From Oscillochloris sp. (lineage in GTDB: Bacteria > Chloroflexota > Chloroflexia > Chloroflexales > Chloroflexaceae), in contig JAAUQO010000004.1 in the NCBI GenBank assembly GCA_012032775.1, positions 1-64,000 on the forward strand: a DNA stretch of 64,000 nt, given 5' to 3'. Positions 16,255 through 24,235 of the stretch are shown one piece after another (positions within the stretch are counted from its first letter, which is position 1; each line of letters begins with the position of its first letter). The position numbers and the translations under genes were made by a program. The notes under the pieces were generated by a model. That model made no database searches and was not told the origin of the DNA. It saw only the letters and a list, made by a program, of their open reading frames with translations.

Positions 16255-16473
16255 ATGTTCGTCAGTGAAAATCAGGTAGTGCATGTTCGCTTCAATGGTC
16301 GTAGTGAGCAGCTTGATTTCGCCGCCCTTGATCTGACTCCCGACGCCGGCGATGCCGAACTGCGCGCGGCCATCGCCCAACGCTATCAGTGCGAACTGCG
16401 TACACTCGACGAGTATGTGATCGTCCGCGAACCGCAAGCCATAATCATCCGCCCGATCGCATATTACGGCTAG
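16255..16473 (+). CDS. small ubiquitin-like (beta-grasp) protein ending in Gly
   Basis: 72 residues with a strong ribosome binding site (AAAGGAGG). Two short strands (VVHVRF, EQLDFA), one helix (DAELRAAIAQRY) and further strands (EYVIVRE, AIIIRPIAYYG) fit the beta-grasp order of ubiquitin/ThiS/MoaD-type proteins. The C-terminus is Tyr-Tyr-Gly, and such proteins use an exposed C-terminal Gly for adenylation. The E1-like enzyme encoded three genes downstream is the obvious partner. The call is from predicted strand order and context, not from a close match. Confidence 0.6.
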   Translation: MFVSENQVVHVRFNGRSEQLDFAALDLTPDAGDAELRAAIAQRYQCELRTLDEYVIVREPQAIIIRPIAYYG

Positions 16474-16544
16474 AAAAGCGACGAGGCCGGCAGGCGGCTC
16501 ATCGTGCATATGAACTGCTTCGCCCTTTCGAGAGGAGGTGGATC

Positions 16545-17966
16545 ATGACTGAAGTTGATGTGCGTATCCAGATTCTGAACACATTCCTGACCACGCCGCA
16601 CGGCAAGCTCGACACCCTTGCTCCGCTGCATAGCGACGCCATCAGCCGTGATCCGCTCTTTTACGGCCACCTGGCGGTCTGGTACAGCAACCGCGGCGAA
16701 GTGCGCGACCACAAAGTGCTCTTCGCGGCCCATCTGCTCACCAGCGATTTTGTCGAGCATCGCGCGGCCGGTTGGGTGCTGATCCAGAAACTGCCGCCGC
16801 ACATGCTCGCCGCCGCGCTCGATCACACCAAGCGTGTGATCGGCAAGACGCCGCGCAGCTTCAAGAGCGCCGTTGCCAACTATCTGCGCGGCCTGGAGAT
16901 GCAGCCGGCTCGTTTCGAACGCGCGGTGATGCGCAGCAAGCAGGATCTGAAGCACCTTTACGCCAGCCTGCGCATTGCGCCGGGCGCCTACGCGCAGCAA
17001 GTGCTGTTCGACGAGCGCCCGCCCGAGGGTAGCCCGTTGCTGGCCCTCAAGCACCTGGCCCAGGCCGCAGATCCGGCCGAGCAGGCCCGGCTGATCGTCG
17101 CGCAGCGCATCCCCTACACCACGGCGGTCGGTGCAGTGAAGGCGTTGACACCGAGTGTGTTGGCGGCGTTGATCGACGTGATGACGCCGCAGGAGGTGAT
17201 CAACCATCTCAAGGCGCTCCGGAAGCGCGGCGCCTTCGACAATCCCGAACTGAAGGCGCTGATCGACGCCAAGCTCAAGGCCGCCGAGGGCGACAGCCGC
17301 GTCTCGACGCTCAAGGCAACCCAGGCCATGCGCCATGTCGAACTCGACGCCGAGACTACGGCGGTGCTGACCGAAGCCACCGACCGGCGCGTCGCAAGCA
17401 TGGCGCGCATCGATCGCCCGACGGCGCTGTTCGTCGATAAGAGCAGCAGCATGACTCAGGCGATCGAAGTGGCTCAGGAAGTCGCAGCCCTGGTGAGCGC
17501 GATCTGTGCCGACTTCCAGGTGCTGGCCTTCGACAGCGAGAGCTTCGCGGTGAAGGCCAACGGCGCAACCCGTAGCGCCTGGGAACAGGCATTTCGCATG
17601 GTCAAGGCCAACGGCGCAACCAGCATCGGCGCGCCGCTCGCAAAGCTGGCCCGCGAACGGCACTACGTCGAGCAGGTGATTGTGATCACCGACATGGGTG
17701 AGAACACTGCGCCGCGCTTCAGCGACGCCTACGCCGAATATGTGCGTCGTGTCGGTGTGCGCCCGAACGTCACCCTGGTGGCGGTCGGCGGCCGCGACCA
17801 AAGCTTCCTGAACAGTCTGCACGCCCAGGGTGTCCCCCTGACGCTGTGGGAGTTCAAGGGCGACTACTACAGCCTGCCGAACCTGTTGCCGCTGCTGGCG
17901 CTGCCCAGCCGGGCCGAACTGGTGGAGCAGGTGATGGGGGTGCCGCTGCCGAAGCGTGCGGCATAG
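16545..17966 (+). CDS. TROVE/vWA protein (Ro60/Rsr-type RNA-binding ring)
   Basis: 473 residues. Residues about 20-300 are helical repeats like the TROVE HEAT ring that in Ro60/Rsr binds Y RNAs on its outer face and the ends of misfolded RNAs in its hole (LFAAHLLTSDF, PRSFKSAVANYL, LHSDAISRDPLFYGHL). Residues about 300-460 form a von Willebrand A domain with an intact metal site: DKSSS, the GATS threonine and ITDMGE. I use ATG 16545, preceded by AGAGGAGG; the frame is open further upstream but without a start signal. Two Y-RNA-like genes lie just upstream, as is usual for bacterial rsr loci. Confidence 0.82.
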   Translation: MTEVDVRIQILNTFLTTPHGKLDTLAPLHSDAISRDPLFYGHLAVWYSNRGEVRDHKVLFAAHLLTSDFVEHRAAGWVLIQKLPPHMLAAALDHTKRVIGKTPRSFKSAVANYLRGLEMQPARFERAVMRSKQDLKHLYASLRIAPGAYAQQVLFDERPPEGSPLLALKHLAQAADPAEQARLIVAQRIPYTTAVGAVKALTPSVLAALIDVMTPQEVINHLKALRKRGAFDNPELKALIDAKLKAAEGDSRVSTLKATQAMRHVELDAETTAVLTEATDRRVASMARIDRPTALFVDKSSSMTQAIEVAQEVAALVSAICADFQVLAFDSESFAVKANGATRSAWEQAFRMVKANGATSIGAPLAKLARERHYVEQVIVITDMGENTAPRFSDAYAEYVRRVGVRPNVTLVAVGGRDQSFLNSLHAQGVPLTLWEFKGDYYSLPNLLPLLALPSRAELVEQVMGVPLPKRAA

Positions 17967-18004
17967 CCAATCCAAAAGGCGCATAGTGGCTCAATGGCGA
18001 ATGT

Positions 18005-18061
18005 CACGCTGAGCGCCGGCGAAGTGTCCCAGGCGGGATTCCTCGCCGGCGCTCGGAATGA
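18005..18061. repeat. dispersed palindrome inside the TROVE operon
   Basis: Arms GAGCGCCGGCGA (18011-18022) and its perfect complement (18043-18054), extended by GTCA/TGAC ends, with 20 bases between the arms. It splits the Ubl-TROVE pair from the next two genes and could act as a partial terminator or RNA-processing site. Related GTCACCCTGAGC / CTCAGAATGAC ends occur at 26.1-26.3 kb. Confidence 0.6.
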
Positions 18062-18100
18062 CCATCATCCCGCAGTTTGCTTTGGTAGAAAGGCGCAGCC

Positions 18101-18952
18101 ATGAGCAAGATCCTTGATCTGATCAACGCCCTGGCCCGCGCCGAAGATTTCGTGCGCGGCCGGGAATTCATCGCTCCGCTCGCTAATCGCGGCCGGGTAC
18201 AGGTGCGCGTAAACGGCGTTGTGTATCGCTTTCTGATCAGCGGCGGTCGTTCGGGTTGGTGGCTCTGCCGGGCGCTCAACACGCGCACCGCCGTTATTGC
18301 CGGCGAGGCGTTGCCCTGGCAGCGCGGCGAGTATCTGCGGCTCTGGCCACACCTGCGACTGGTATTGCTGGAGCCGCTCCGCCGCGACGCATGGTTGGCC
18401 ATACCATTCAACCCCTCCGATGCCATGCAACGCTTCGCAATCCGCGGCCCGGTTGTGGTTCAACTCGTCGAAGCCGGCCAACGCTTCGAACGTATTGTCG
18501 GCCGGGTCGAGGGCAATACGATCTGGTACGACGAACCGGATCGGCGCACCGATCCGGCCATTGCCGAACAACTGCGTGCCGGGTTCGCTGCCGCCCAACT
18601 CGATCCGAATGTTCCCGGCCTGGGCGCCGGTGAGCGGGCTGCCTATGTGCTGTGCAGCGAACGTAACAACGCCGAGCGCAACCAGACGATCGCCGCACAA
18701 ACCGAGCAGCGGCTCCGTGCGGCATTAGCGATCGGCGGCGCCCAACTGCGCGGTTATGAACTGGTCGGCGAGCAATTGCGCGTCGCCTGGGAGCGCAACG
18801 GCCGGCGCAGTGTAACGCTGATCGACACCGATCTTGGCGTCACCTCGGCCGGAATCTGTCTTAACGGCGAGGATGACCGCTTCGATTTGAGCAGTATTGT
18901 CGGGGTGGTGGACAGCGCGCCGGGGTTCGCGCGCTACGAACTGGAGGAATAA
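18101..18952 (+). CDS. unknown protein of the TROVE-E1 operon
   Basis: 283 residues, soluble, no signal peptide, rich in Arg, Ala and Leu. I see no recognised motif. Segments such as GRVQVRVNGVVYRFLI and LRGYELVGEQLRVAWERNG suggest small beta-rich domains at both ends with a helical middle. It begins after AAAGGCGC and ends in a TAA three bases before the E1 start, so the two are translationally linked. An adaptor or E2-like/substrate-recognition role is possible purely from position; two Cys residues (in WLCRAL and YVLCSERN) would be the candidates if it carried a thioester. Confidence 0.65.
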   Translation: MSKILDLINALARAEDFVRGREFIAPLANRGRVQVRVNGVVYRFLISGGRSGWWLCRALNTRTAVIAGEALPWQRGEYLRLWPHLRLVLLEPLRRDAWLAIPFNPSDAMQRFAIRGPVVVQLVEAGQRFERIVGRVEGNTIWYDEPDRRTDPAIAEQLRAGFAAAQLDPNVPGLGAGERAAYVLCSERNNAERNQTIAAQTEQRLRAALAIGGAQLRGYELVGEQLRVAWERNGRRSVTLIDTDLGVTSAGICLNGEDDRFDLSSIVGVVDSAPGFARYELEE

Positions 18953-18953
18953 G

Positions 18954-19580
18954 ATGAGTTTCTTCCTGCACGAACAACACTACCGCGATCTCAGCCCCGC
19001 CGCCGATCAACTCGTCACGATCTGCGGCGCGGGCGCCCTCGGCGCGAACCTGGCCGAAACCCTGGCCCGCATGGGCCTGCGCCGGCTGCGGGTGATCGAC
19101 CGCGATCGGATCGCAGCACATAACCTTTCGACCCAACCCTGGATGCAGCAGGATGTCGGCGCAGCCAAGGCCCGTACGCTGGCCGCCATGCTCTATCGTG
19201 GCGTGGGTGCACGAGTCGAACCACAGCAGATCGAACTGACCACCGCCAATGCCGCTACGTTGTTACGCAACAGCGCCGTTGTGGTCGATGCCTTCGACAA
19301 CCCGCCGGCACGCATGGCTGTTGCAGAGGCGACGGCGGGCCTGGATATTCCGTGTCTGCATCTGGCTCTGGGCGGCCACGGCGACTACAGCTGTGGTTTG
19401 TGGGATGCAGAGTATGTGTTGCCGCACGGCATCGTAGGCCACGACGGCTGCGACTACCCGCTCACCCGTCCGCTGGCATTACTCACCGCTGCGGCCGGCG
19501 CCGAAGTACTGCTTGCATTTTTGCTGCGCGGCGAGCGCCGCAGGTTTGAGTTCACACTCCGCGATCTTCAGTTCCGATAA
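18954..19580 (+). CDS. E1/ThiF-family activating enzyme
   Basis: 209-residue Rossmann protein of the ThiF/MoeB/E1 superfamily, which adenylates the C-terminal Gly of a beta-grasp protein. Visible motifs: ICGAGALGANLAE (nucleotide loop), DRDRIAAHNLSTQ (the D.D.V...N..R-type motif), VGAAKA (Lys) and DAFDN. There are no CxxC zinc pairs, so it is a minimal E1. Cys in SCGLW or HDGCDYPLTRP could be the transfer cysteine. The ribosome binding site GGAGGAA overlaps the end of the preceding gene. With the Ubl at 16255 it forms a conjugation or sulfur-carrier pair. Confidence 0.85.
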   Translation: MSFFLHEQHYRDLSPAADQLVTICGAGALGANLAETLARMGLRRLRVIDRDRIAAHNLSTQPWMQQDVGAAKARTLAAMLYRGVGARVEPQQIELTTANAATLLRNSAVVVDAFDNPPARMAVAEATAGLDIPCLHLALGGHGDYSCGLWDAEYVLPHGIVGHDGCDYPLTRPLALLTAAAGAEVLLAFLLRGERRRFEFTLRDLQFR

Positions 19581-19587
19581 AAATGCG

Positions 19588-19634
19588 CCCGTAGAACCGC
19601 AAAAATCAGCAGCTCCACGGGCGCGTTCTACGGG
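19588..19634. terminator. convergent terminator after the E1 gene
   Basis: CCCGTAGAAC and GTTCTACGGG arms with a 27-base loop between the E1 stop and the minus-strand stress gene. Confidence 0.55.
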
Positions 19635-19646
19635 CTTCTCACGCCT

Positions 19647-20177
19647 TTATAAACGATTCAGCAACCCCTCGACATGGGCGGGTTCCTTGCTGTCCGCCAC
19701 CATCAGAATCGTCTTTCCGTGGTGTAGCGCCTCAATCTCGCGCCGCGCTTCAGTTTCGCCAAGGCCGGCGCCGCGCAGCATCTTTATCAACTCCGCATGA
19801 TTCACCGTCGAAACGTCTGTCCCATTGTCGGACATACTGGTCACGGTGTCGTGGTCGATATCGCCGTACTCGCCCTCACGCCAGCGATTGCCGTCGTACA
19901 TATGGCCGTCCTTATCGGCAAATGTACCTTCGCGCTCGCGGTTCGCATCGTGCAAATCGCCATCCACATCACCGAAAGTGCCTTCACGTTCGCGATTGGC
20001 GTCGTGCATGCGGCCGTCCTTATCGGCGAATGTGCCCTCGCGCTCGCGGTTGGCGTCGTGTAATGGTGAACCGCGCAACACGCGCACCTTCTCACGGTCC
20101 ACCCCTGCCTCCACCAGCGATCGCGCCGATGCCAATGCTTCCGACTCGCTGTTGTACACACGATAGATCGTCGTCAT
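19647..20177 (-). CDS. stress protein with YflT-like halves and 18-residue repeats
   Basis: 176 residues with a good ribosome binding site (GGAGGC). The N-terminus (TTIYRVYNSESEALASARSL) and the C-terminus (EARREIEALHHGKTILMVAD) resemble the two halves of the heat/general stress YflT (17M) domain. Between them are three near-identical 18-residue repeats starting HDANREREGTF plus a diverged fourth (YDGNRWREGEYGD). The repeats are acidic, Gly-rich and likely flexible. Cytoplasmic. A general stress role is inferred from the domain only. Confidence 0.75.
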   Translation of the reverse strand: MTTIYRVYNSESEALASARSLVEAGVDREKVRVLRGSPLHDANREREGTFADKDGRMHDANREREGTFGDVDGDLHDANREREGTFADKDGHMYDGNRWREGEYGDIDHDTVTSMSDNGTDVSTVNHAELIKMLRGAGLGETEARREIEALHHGKTILMVADSKEPAHVEGLLNRL

Positions 20178-20210
20178 GGGGTAGCCTCCTTCCGGATCTA
20201 TCTTTTCGGC

Positions 20211-20459
20211 CTACAGGCCGCTGATGCTCAGTTGCAACATCCTCCTTGCTGCATCAAGTGTGCCAACATAACCAGAACGATGCGAAGAATCGCAAAAAGG
20301 CGTACCGACAGGGCAAGCCCGTACCTTGTGTTGAGTCAGCGGTTGCAGCCGCTCCATCAATGCCGCAAGGGCTTCCATATCCGGCGGCGGGGTTGTGTGC
20401 AGGTTCGCACGAATGGCGCGCAGATCATCCGAACCCTGGCGATCATCAGATTCGTACAT
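20211..20459 (-). CDS. small unknown protein
   Basis: About 82 residues from ATG 20459; the frame is open further and starts at 20522 are also possible. Contains a Met/Leu-rich helix (DMEALAALMERLQPL) and a Cys pair (ACPVGTPFC). No family recognised. It overlaps nothing and is divergent from the membrane protein at 20576. Confidence 0.4.
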   Translation of the reverse strand: MYESDDRQGSDDLRAIRANLHTTPPPDMEALAALMERLQPLTQHKVRACPVGTPFCDSSHRSGYVGTLDAARRMLQLSISGL

Positions 20460-20575
20460 CAGAAATGCTGCGCTCCGTTCCTCGCTGCATTCTACACCGG
20501 AAAAAATAGTACAATAGCTCATACTATTATTGTTATGCCGTCGGCCGGCAGATCGCCGCAGCGAAACTTGCTGCC

Positions 20576-21049
20576 ATGGCCTGGAAAACAAATGCTATGC
20601 GTATGATCGATACTGTTGACCGGGTGTTCGACCGCCTGCTCCGGGTGTCGCCGCAGCCGCAGCCGGTACACGCCGAAATAACCGTTGCCGCTGATGAAGC
20701 TGCACGCGCAGCTGACGATGAAGCCCCGGAAAATCCCGCCGATCGACCGGCCAATCGCTCGTTCGATCTCTCGTTGCTGATCTCGGGGTTACGTTGCACC
20801 TTGCAGTACATGGTGCTGCCGGTTGTGCTGCCGCTGGTTGGCCTGACTACCGACGCAACGCTGCCGTTGGTGATCGTGCTCGATATTCTGGCGATCGTGT
20901 TGCTGGTGCGTAGTCTGCGCTACTTCTGGCGCGTCCGCCATCCACGTCGCTTCGACATGCTGCCGCTCTCAGGCGTGATCTTTCTGCTCGTCCTGGGCGC
21001 ACTCGGCTTCGATCTCTGGCAATTGTGGTTCGCGGCGCCGCTGGGATAG
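20576..21049 (+). CDS. small membrane protein, three predicted helices
   Basis: 157 residues: a hydrophilic, acidic N-terminal region of about 70 residues, then three hydrophobic segments (YMVLPVVLPLVGL, LPLVIVLDILAIVLLV and GVIFLLVLGALGFDLW) separated by short Arg-rich loops. No family recognised. Met codons at 20597 and 20603 are alternative starts. A terminator follows. Confidence 0.65.
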   Translation: MAWKTNAMRMIDTVDRVFDRLLRVSPQPQPVHAEITVAADEAARAADDEAPENPADRPANRSFDLSLLISGLRCTLQYMVLPVVLPLVGLTTDATLPLVIVLDILAIVLLVRSLRYFWRVRHPRRFDMLPLSGVIFLLVLGALGFDLWQLWFAAPLG

Positions 21050-21117
21050 TATCGGCGCAGGATGCCCGCCGGCGGCCATTTTGCTACGCCATTGCAGCAG
21101 AGTAGTGCCTTTGAAAC

Positions 21118-21152
21118 AACGAGCGCGGGGCTGTACTGCGCCCGCGCTCGTT
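21118..21152. terminator. bidirectional terminator
   Basis: AACGAGCGCGGG and its complement (12 bp) between the convergent genes ending at 21049 and 21186, followed by CTTC on the plus strand. Confidence 0.65.
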
Positions 21153-21185
21153 CTTCAATTCAACCCGACTCGGTATTCCGTATTC

Positions 21186-22892
21186 TTATCGCCATCCCTG
21201 GGCCTGCAAATACTCATTCCCAAGCAGGCCAAGCAGCACTTCATACGGCGTCCCGGCGTACTCCGGGTGGTATTCGAAACGGTTGCGCTCGAAGTATTGC
21301 ACCAGGTAGCGCTGGCCGTCGGCCGCATTCACCTCGTAGAACGGCTCGCTGATCGGGTAGCCGTAGATCGGCAGGCCACCGTTGCGCTGCCAATAGTTCA
21401 GGAACTCCGGCGCAAGTGTGTGACCAGTCTCGGGGAAGTAGCGCCCAGTCGGGATGCGCGGGTCGGCCACCGGTTGGAACGGTTGCTCGCCGCGCCGGCC
21501 CTCCGTCACCCAATTGCCGAGCAAGCCGAGCAGCACTTCGTACTGCGTGCCGGCATACTCGGGATGATACTCGAAGCGCGCCCGCTCGAAATATTGCACC
21601 GTGTACGTCTTGCCGTCCGCACTATTCACCTCGGCGAACTCCTCGGTTAACGGATAGCCGAAGCGCTCCAGGCCGCCGTTATTCTCCCAGTAGCGCAGAA
21701 ACGTCCCGCGCAAGGTATGTGCGGTCTCGGCGAAATAGCGCACGCCGGGAAGCTTGGGATCAGCCACCGGACGGGCGGGATTCTCACCGCCGGGCGCCTG
21801 CTCGCCATAGCCGTAGCTTAGCAACGTACCCTCGGCGCCCACTACGAGACCACGGGTCGGATCGGCGAAATAGACACTTGTCAGCGACGCTGTGGAGCGC
21901 GGCTTGATCAACTCATAGCTCCAACTGCCGTTCCGGTAGCGCAGCGCGAACAACTCGGCCGTGCCGGGGTAGAAGCGGTTGCCCACGGCGATACCGTTAT
22001 CTGCGTCGCTGAAATAGACCGCCCCCAGATAACTTGTGTCGGGATACTGCGGCGGCTCGGGGATCACACCGCTGAAACCACGCGGAAACGAATTGCGCCA
22101 GCCGTCGGCGCTCCGCTGCACAATGTACGGATTGGACGAGCAGGCGGCACAAATCCCCACCCACGATCCAACCGCCCAGGCGCGCTCGCCGTCGATCGCC
22201 CGCACCCCCGCCAGGCCACCTGCGCAGCCGTACTCTTCACCACAGGGCCGCAGCGGCGCCTCATACTTCCAGTTGCCGTTCTCCAGCCGCCAGATCGCGC
22301 TGCCGACCGCCCAACCGCCGTTGCCGCTCAGATGCAAGTCGCTCACCGCCATACCGTCGAAGGGCGTCTCGATCGGCGCCCGTTGCCAAACACCGTCGCG
22401 ATAGGCCAGCATCACCGGCTTGCCGTACTCACTGCCGCCAGCCCAACCTGCGCTGCCGTCGCCCAACATCTGGATAGCGTGGAGTTGGATCGTATCGCTC
22501 GGCGCCGGAACCTCGCGCCACCCGCTTGCGTCGCGCTGCACGATCAACCCCTGCTCGCCCACAACCCAGATCCGTTCGCCGTCAAGAGCGGCGACATCAT
22601 ACAGCCCGGCTCGAAAGATCCCGGCCTGCTCCACCTGCCAGCGCCCGTTCACCAATGTCAGCCGATAGGCAGAACCGCCGCCGTTGGCATCGTAGCTGCG
22701 ACCGACGACCCAGGCCCGGTCGTTGCCGACCATCACGACATCCTCCAGAATAATGTCGGCGGGCACACCCGCGATCGTAGACCAGATCAGGCGATCAGCA
22801 TTCGACTGCGCCGCCGCCGGCATGGAAGCCAACAACGTCGCCAGGGCCGCCGTCGCTATGGCCAGGCATAACACATACTTGCGTAAATTCAT
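21186..22892 (-). CDS. secreted beta-propeller protein with two LGFP-like modules
   Basis: 568 residues starting with a Sec signal peptide (cleavage near AAAQS, about residue 29). Residues 35-370 contain repeated W.VG..G...R segments like the Ycf48/photosystem-assembly-type or sialidase-like propeller. Then come two modules of about 85 residues: ETAHTL..FL.YWENNGG, FGYPLTEEF, VQYFERARFEYHPE, YEVLLGLLG. Modules of this look may bind cell-wall polymers. Start ATG 22892 with GAGGGAAG. No neighbour in an operon. Exact ligand unknown. Confidence 0.8.
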   Translation of the reverse strand: MNLRKYVLCLAIATAALATLLASMPAAAQSNADRLIWSTIAGVPADIILEDVVMVGNDRAWVVGRSYDANGGGSAYRLTLVNGRWQVEQAGIFRAGLYDVAALDGERIWVVGEQGLIVQRDASGWREVPAPSDTIQLHAIQMLGDGSAGWAGGSEYGKPVMLAYRDGVWQRAPIETPFDGMAVSDLHLSGNGGWAVGSAIWRLENGNWKYEAPLRPCGEEYGCAGGLAGVRAIDGERAWAVGSWVGICAACSSNPYIVQRSADGWRNSFPRGFSGVIPEPPQYPDTSYLGAVYFSDADNGIAVGNRFYPGTAELFALRYRNGSWSYELIKPRSTASLTSVYFADPTRGLVVGAEGTLLSYGYGEQAPGGENPARPVADPKLPGVRYFAETAHTLRGTFLRYWENNGGLERFGYPLTEEFAEVNSADGKTYTVQYFERARFEYHPEYAGTQYEVLLGLLGNWVTEGRRGEQPFQPVADPRIPTGRYFPETGHTLAPEFLNYWQRNGGLPIYGYPISEPFYEVNAADGQRYLVQYFERNRFEYHPEYAGTPYEVLLGLLGNEYLQAQGWR

Positions 22893-23168
22893 GCTTCCCT
22901 CACTTAAAACCTTTTCCGCCCGCCGCTACACTGCGCCGCCCTGCCGGAGACAGATCAACCGGTTACGCGGCCAGCCAGATAACCCGGGTCATAAAAGAAG
23001 ACGCAACAAAGGGGTTCACAGGTTTCTTACAAATCACTGAAACCGAGATATGATAGAGCTGCGACACCTGAAACCTGTTTCGGGATCGGACGAAGAATTG
23101 ACATATTCGGGGCGACACGCGCGACCAATACCGGCCGTTACATAACATTCCTCGTCCATAGGTCCGAC
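22893..23168. other. intergenic, no gene seen
   Basis: Non-coding stretch between the divergent propeller gene and the T-box promoter; it should hold the promoter of the propeller gene. No clear boxes picked out. Confidence 0.5.
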
Positions 23169-23197
23169 TTGACGACAGGTAGCGCCCTTGCTAAGAT
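23169..23197 (+). promoter_or_regulatory. promoter of the T-box leader
   Basis: TTGACG and TAAGAT separated by exactly 17 bases; transcription would start near 23204. Confidence 0.7.
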
Positions 23198-23203
23198 TAA
23201 ACC

Positions 23204-23552
23204 AGCACTTTACAACAACATACTGTTGTGATGATGAGGACGAGTAGTGCGGCCACCGCCGTCCAGGGAGGGCGCGTCAGCGACTGAGAGCGCGCCCGGT
23301 AGGAGCCTTACGAAAACCACCTCGGAGCATGTCGCCCCAACGCCTCGGCAAGTATGGCGGCACGTGTGCGCACGTTACAGCGCCCGCAAGGAATGCAAAA
23401 TTGAGCATGCAGAAAATACAATGCATCCTTAAAGTTGTACGAATGCAGTGATAAAGCAGGATGTTTTGGCATGCTGCACGCTGCATGCTGCATTCGAACT
23501 TGGGTGGAACCACGAAGCAACCCTTCGTCCCATAGCGGACGAAGGGTTTTTG
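23204..23552 (+). promoter_or_regulatory. T-box leader, probably threonine-specific
   Basis: Shows the T-box consensus TGGGTGGAACCACG (23501-23514) directly before a strong intrinsic terminator (CCCTTCGTCC / GGACGAAGGG then TTTTT, 23521-23551). Upstream is a Stem I candidate: GAGG..GAGTAG (about 23235) pairing with CCTC after GAAAACCA (about 23312-23322), and the AGGGAGG box. The specifier is best read as ACC (Thr), which fits thrS downstream. Uncharged tRNA would stabilise the antiterminator and switch on the unit. A seven-base repeat (23469-23496) sits between Stem I and the antiterminator. Confidence 0.8.
23469..23496. repeat. four seven-base units inside the T-box leader
   Basis: GCATGCT, GCACGCT, GCATGCT and GCATTCG in tandem, the same family as in the glycosyltransferase gene at 7421-7448. 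Confidence 0.7.
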
Positions 23553-23564
23553 ATTGGAGTTTCT

Positions 23565-24155
23565 ATGAGCCGACGAGCCTATCAGCGCCGTCGCCGGCCC
23601 AATGAGGGTTCGGGTTGCCTGGGCGCAATTGCCTGGATGGGTGTACTGATCCTGGTGCTGGTTGCCGCCTACGGCATAGTAGTCCGGCCGCTGATCAGCG
23701 GTTATATCGGCGATCAGGCGGCCGAGCAACTCGGCCGTCCCACCAATGTCGATGGGGTGATCGATCAGGCCGCCGGCGCACTTCCCGATGTCATCGCGGC
23801 CCTGCCGGCCGGCGAGATCGTGGTGTTGGAACAAGAGGCGAACGCCTACCTGAATGCCAATCCGCAGGCGCTCGCGCCGCTCGACAGCGCCAACCTGAAC
23901 TTTACTCCCGGCACGGTGCTCGTCACCCTGAGCGCATACGGTCTGAACGGCACCGCCAGCGCAACCCTGGCCGCCGAAGCCGGCCAACTGGTCGTTCGCG
24001 ATCCGGAGATCGACGGCCCGATCGGCCTGGTTGTCTCCGGCCCGCAGATCATTGAACCGTTAATCGCCCGCCTTAATACTGAACTGGCCCTCCAGGGCAA
24101 AACGATTCAGGACGTGCGGGTGGAGGAGGATCGCATGGTGATTGTGACCGGGTGA
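23565..24155 (+). CDS. membrane-anchored LmeA/DUF2993-like protein
   Basis: 197 residues: basic N-terminus (RRAYQRRRRP), one membrane helix (residues about 18-45), then an outside domain with strand-rich Ala/Leu/Val segments (GTVLVTLSAYGLNGTASATL, QDVRVEEDRMVIVTG). The layout resembles the LmeA-like lipid-binding family, but I see no decisive motif. It is the first gene behind the T-box, 80 bases before thrS, so it is probably co-controlled with the synthetase, which is odd for an envelope protein. Confidence 0.6.
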   Translation: MSRRAYQRRRRPNEGSGCLGAIAWMGVLILVLVAAYGIVVRPLISGYIGDQAAEQLGRPTNVDGVIDQAAGALPDVIAALPAGEIVVLEQEANAYLNANPQALAPLDSANLNFTPGTVLVTLSAYGLNGTASATLAAEAGQLVVRDPEIDGPIGLVVSGPQIIEPLIARLNTELALQGKTIQDVRVEEDRMVIVTG

Positions 24156-24235
24156 GGATGCGATTGGTTCCCCGTGTAGGGGCGAAGCATTCGCCTGAAG
24201 ATAACATCAGATTCGACGAAACAAGGAGATCCATT

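Noticed and set aside
16470-17984. Long minus-strand frame opposite the TROVE gene
   Set aside because: Antisense shadow: the plus-strand frame has the vWA metal site and a strong ribosome binding site.
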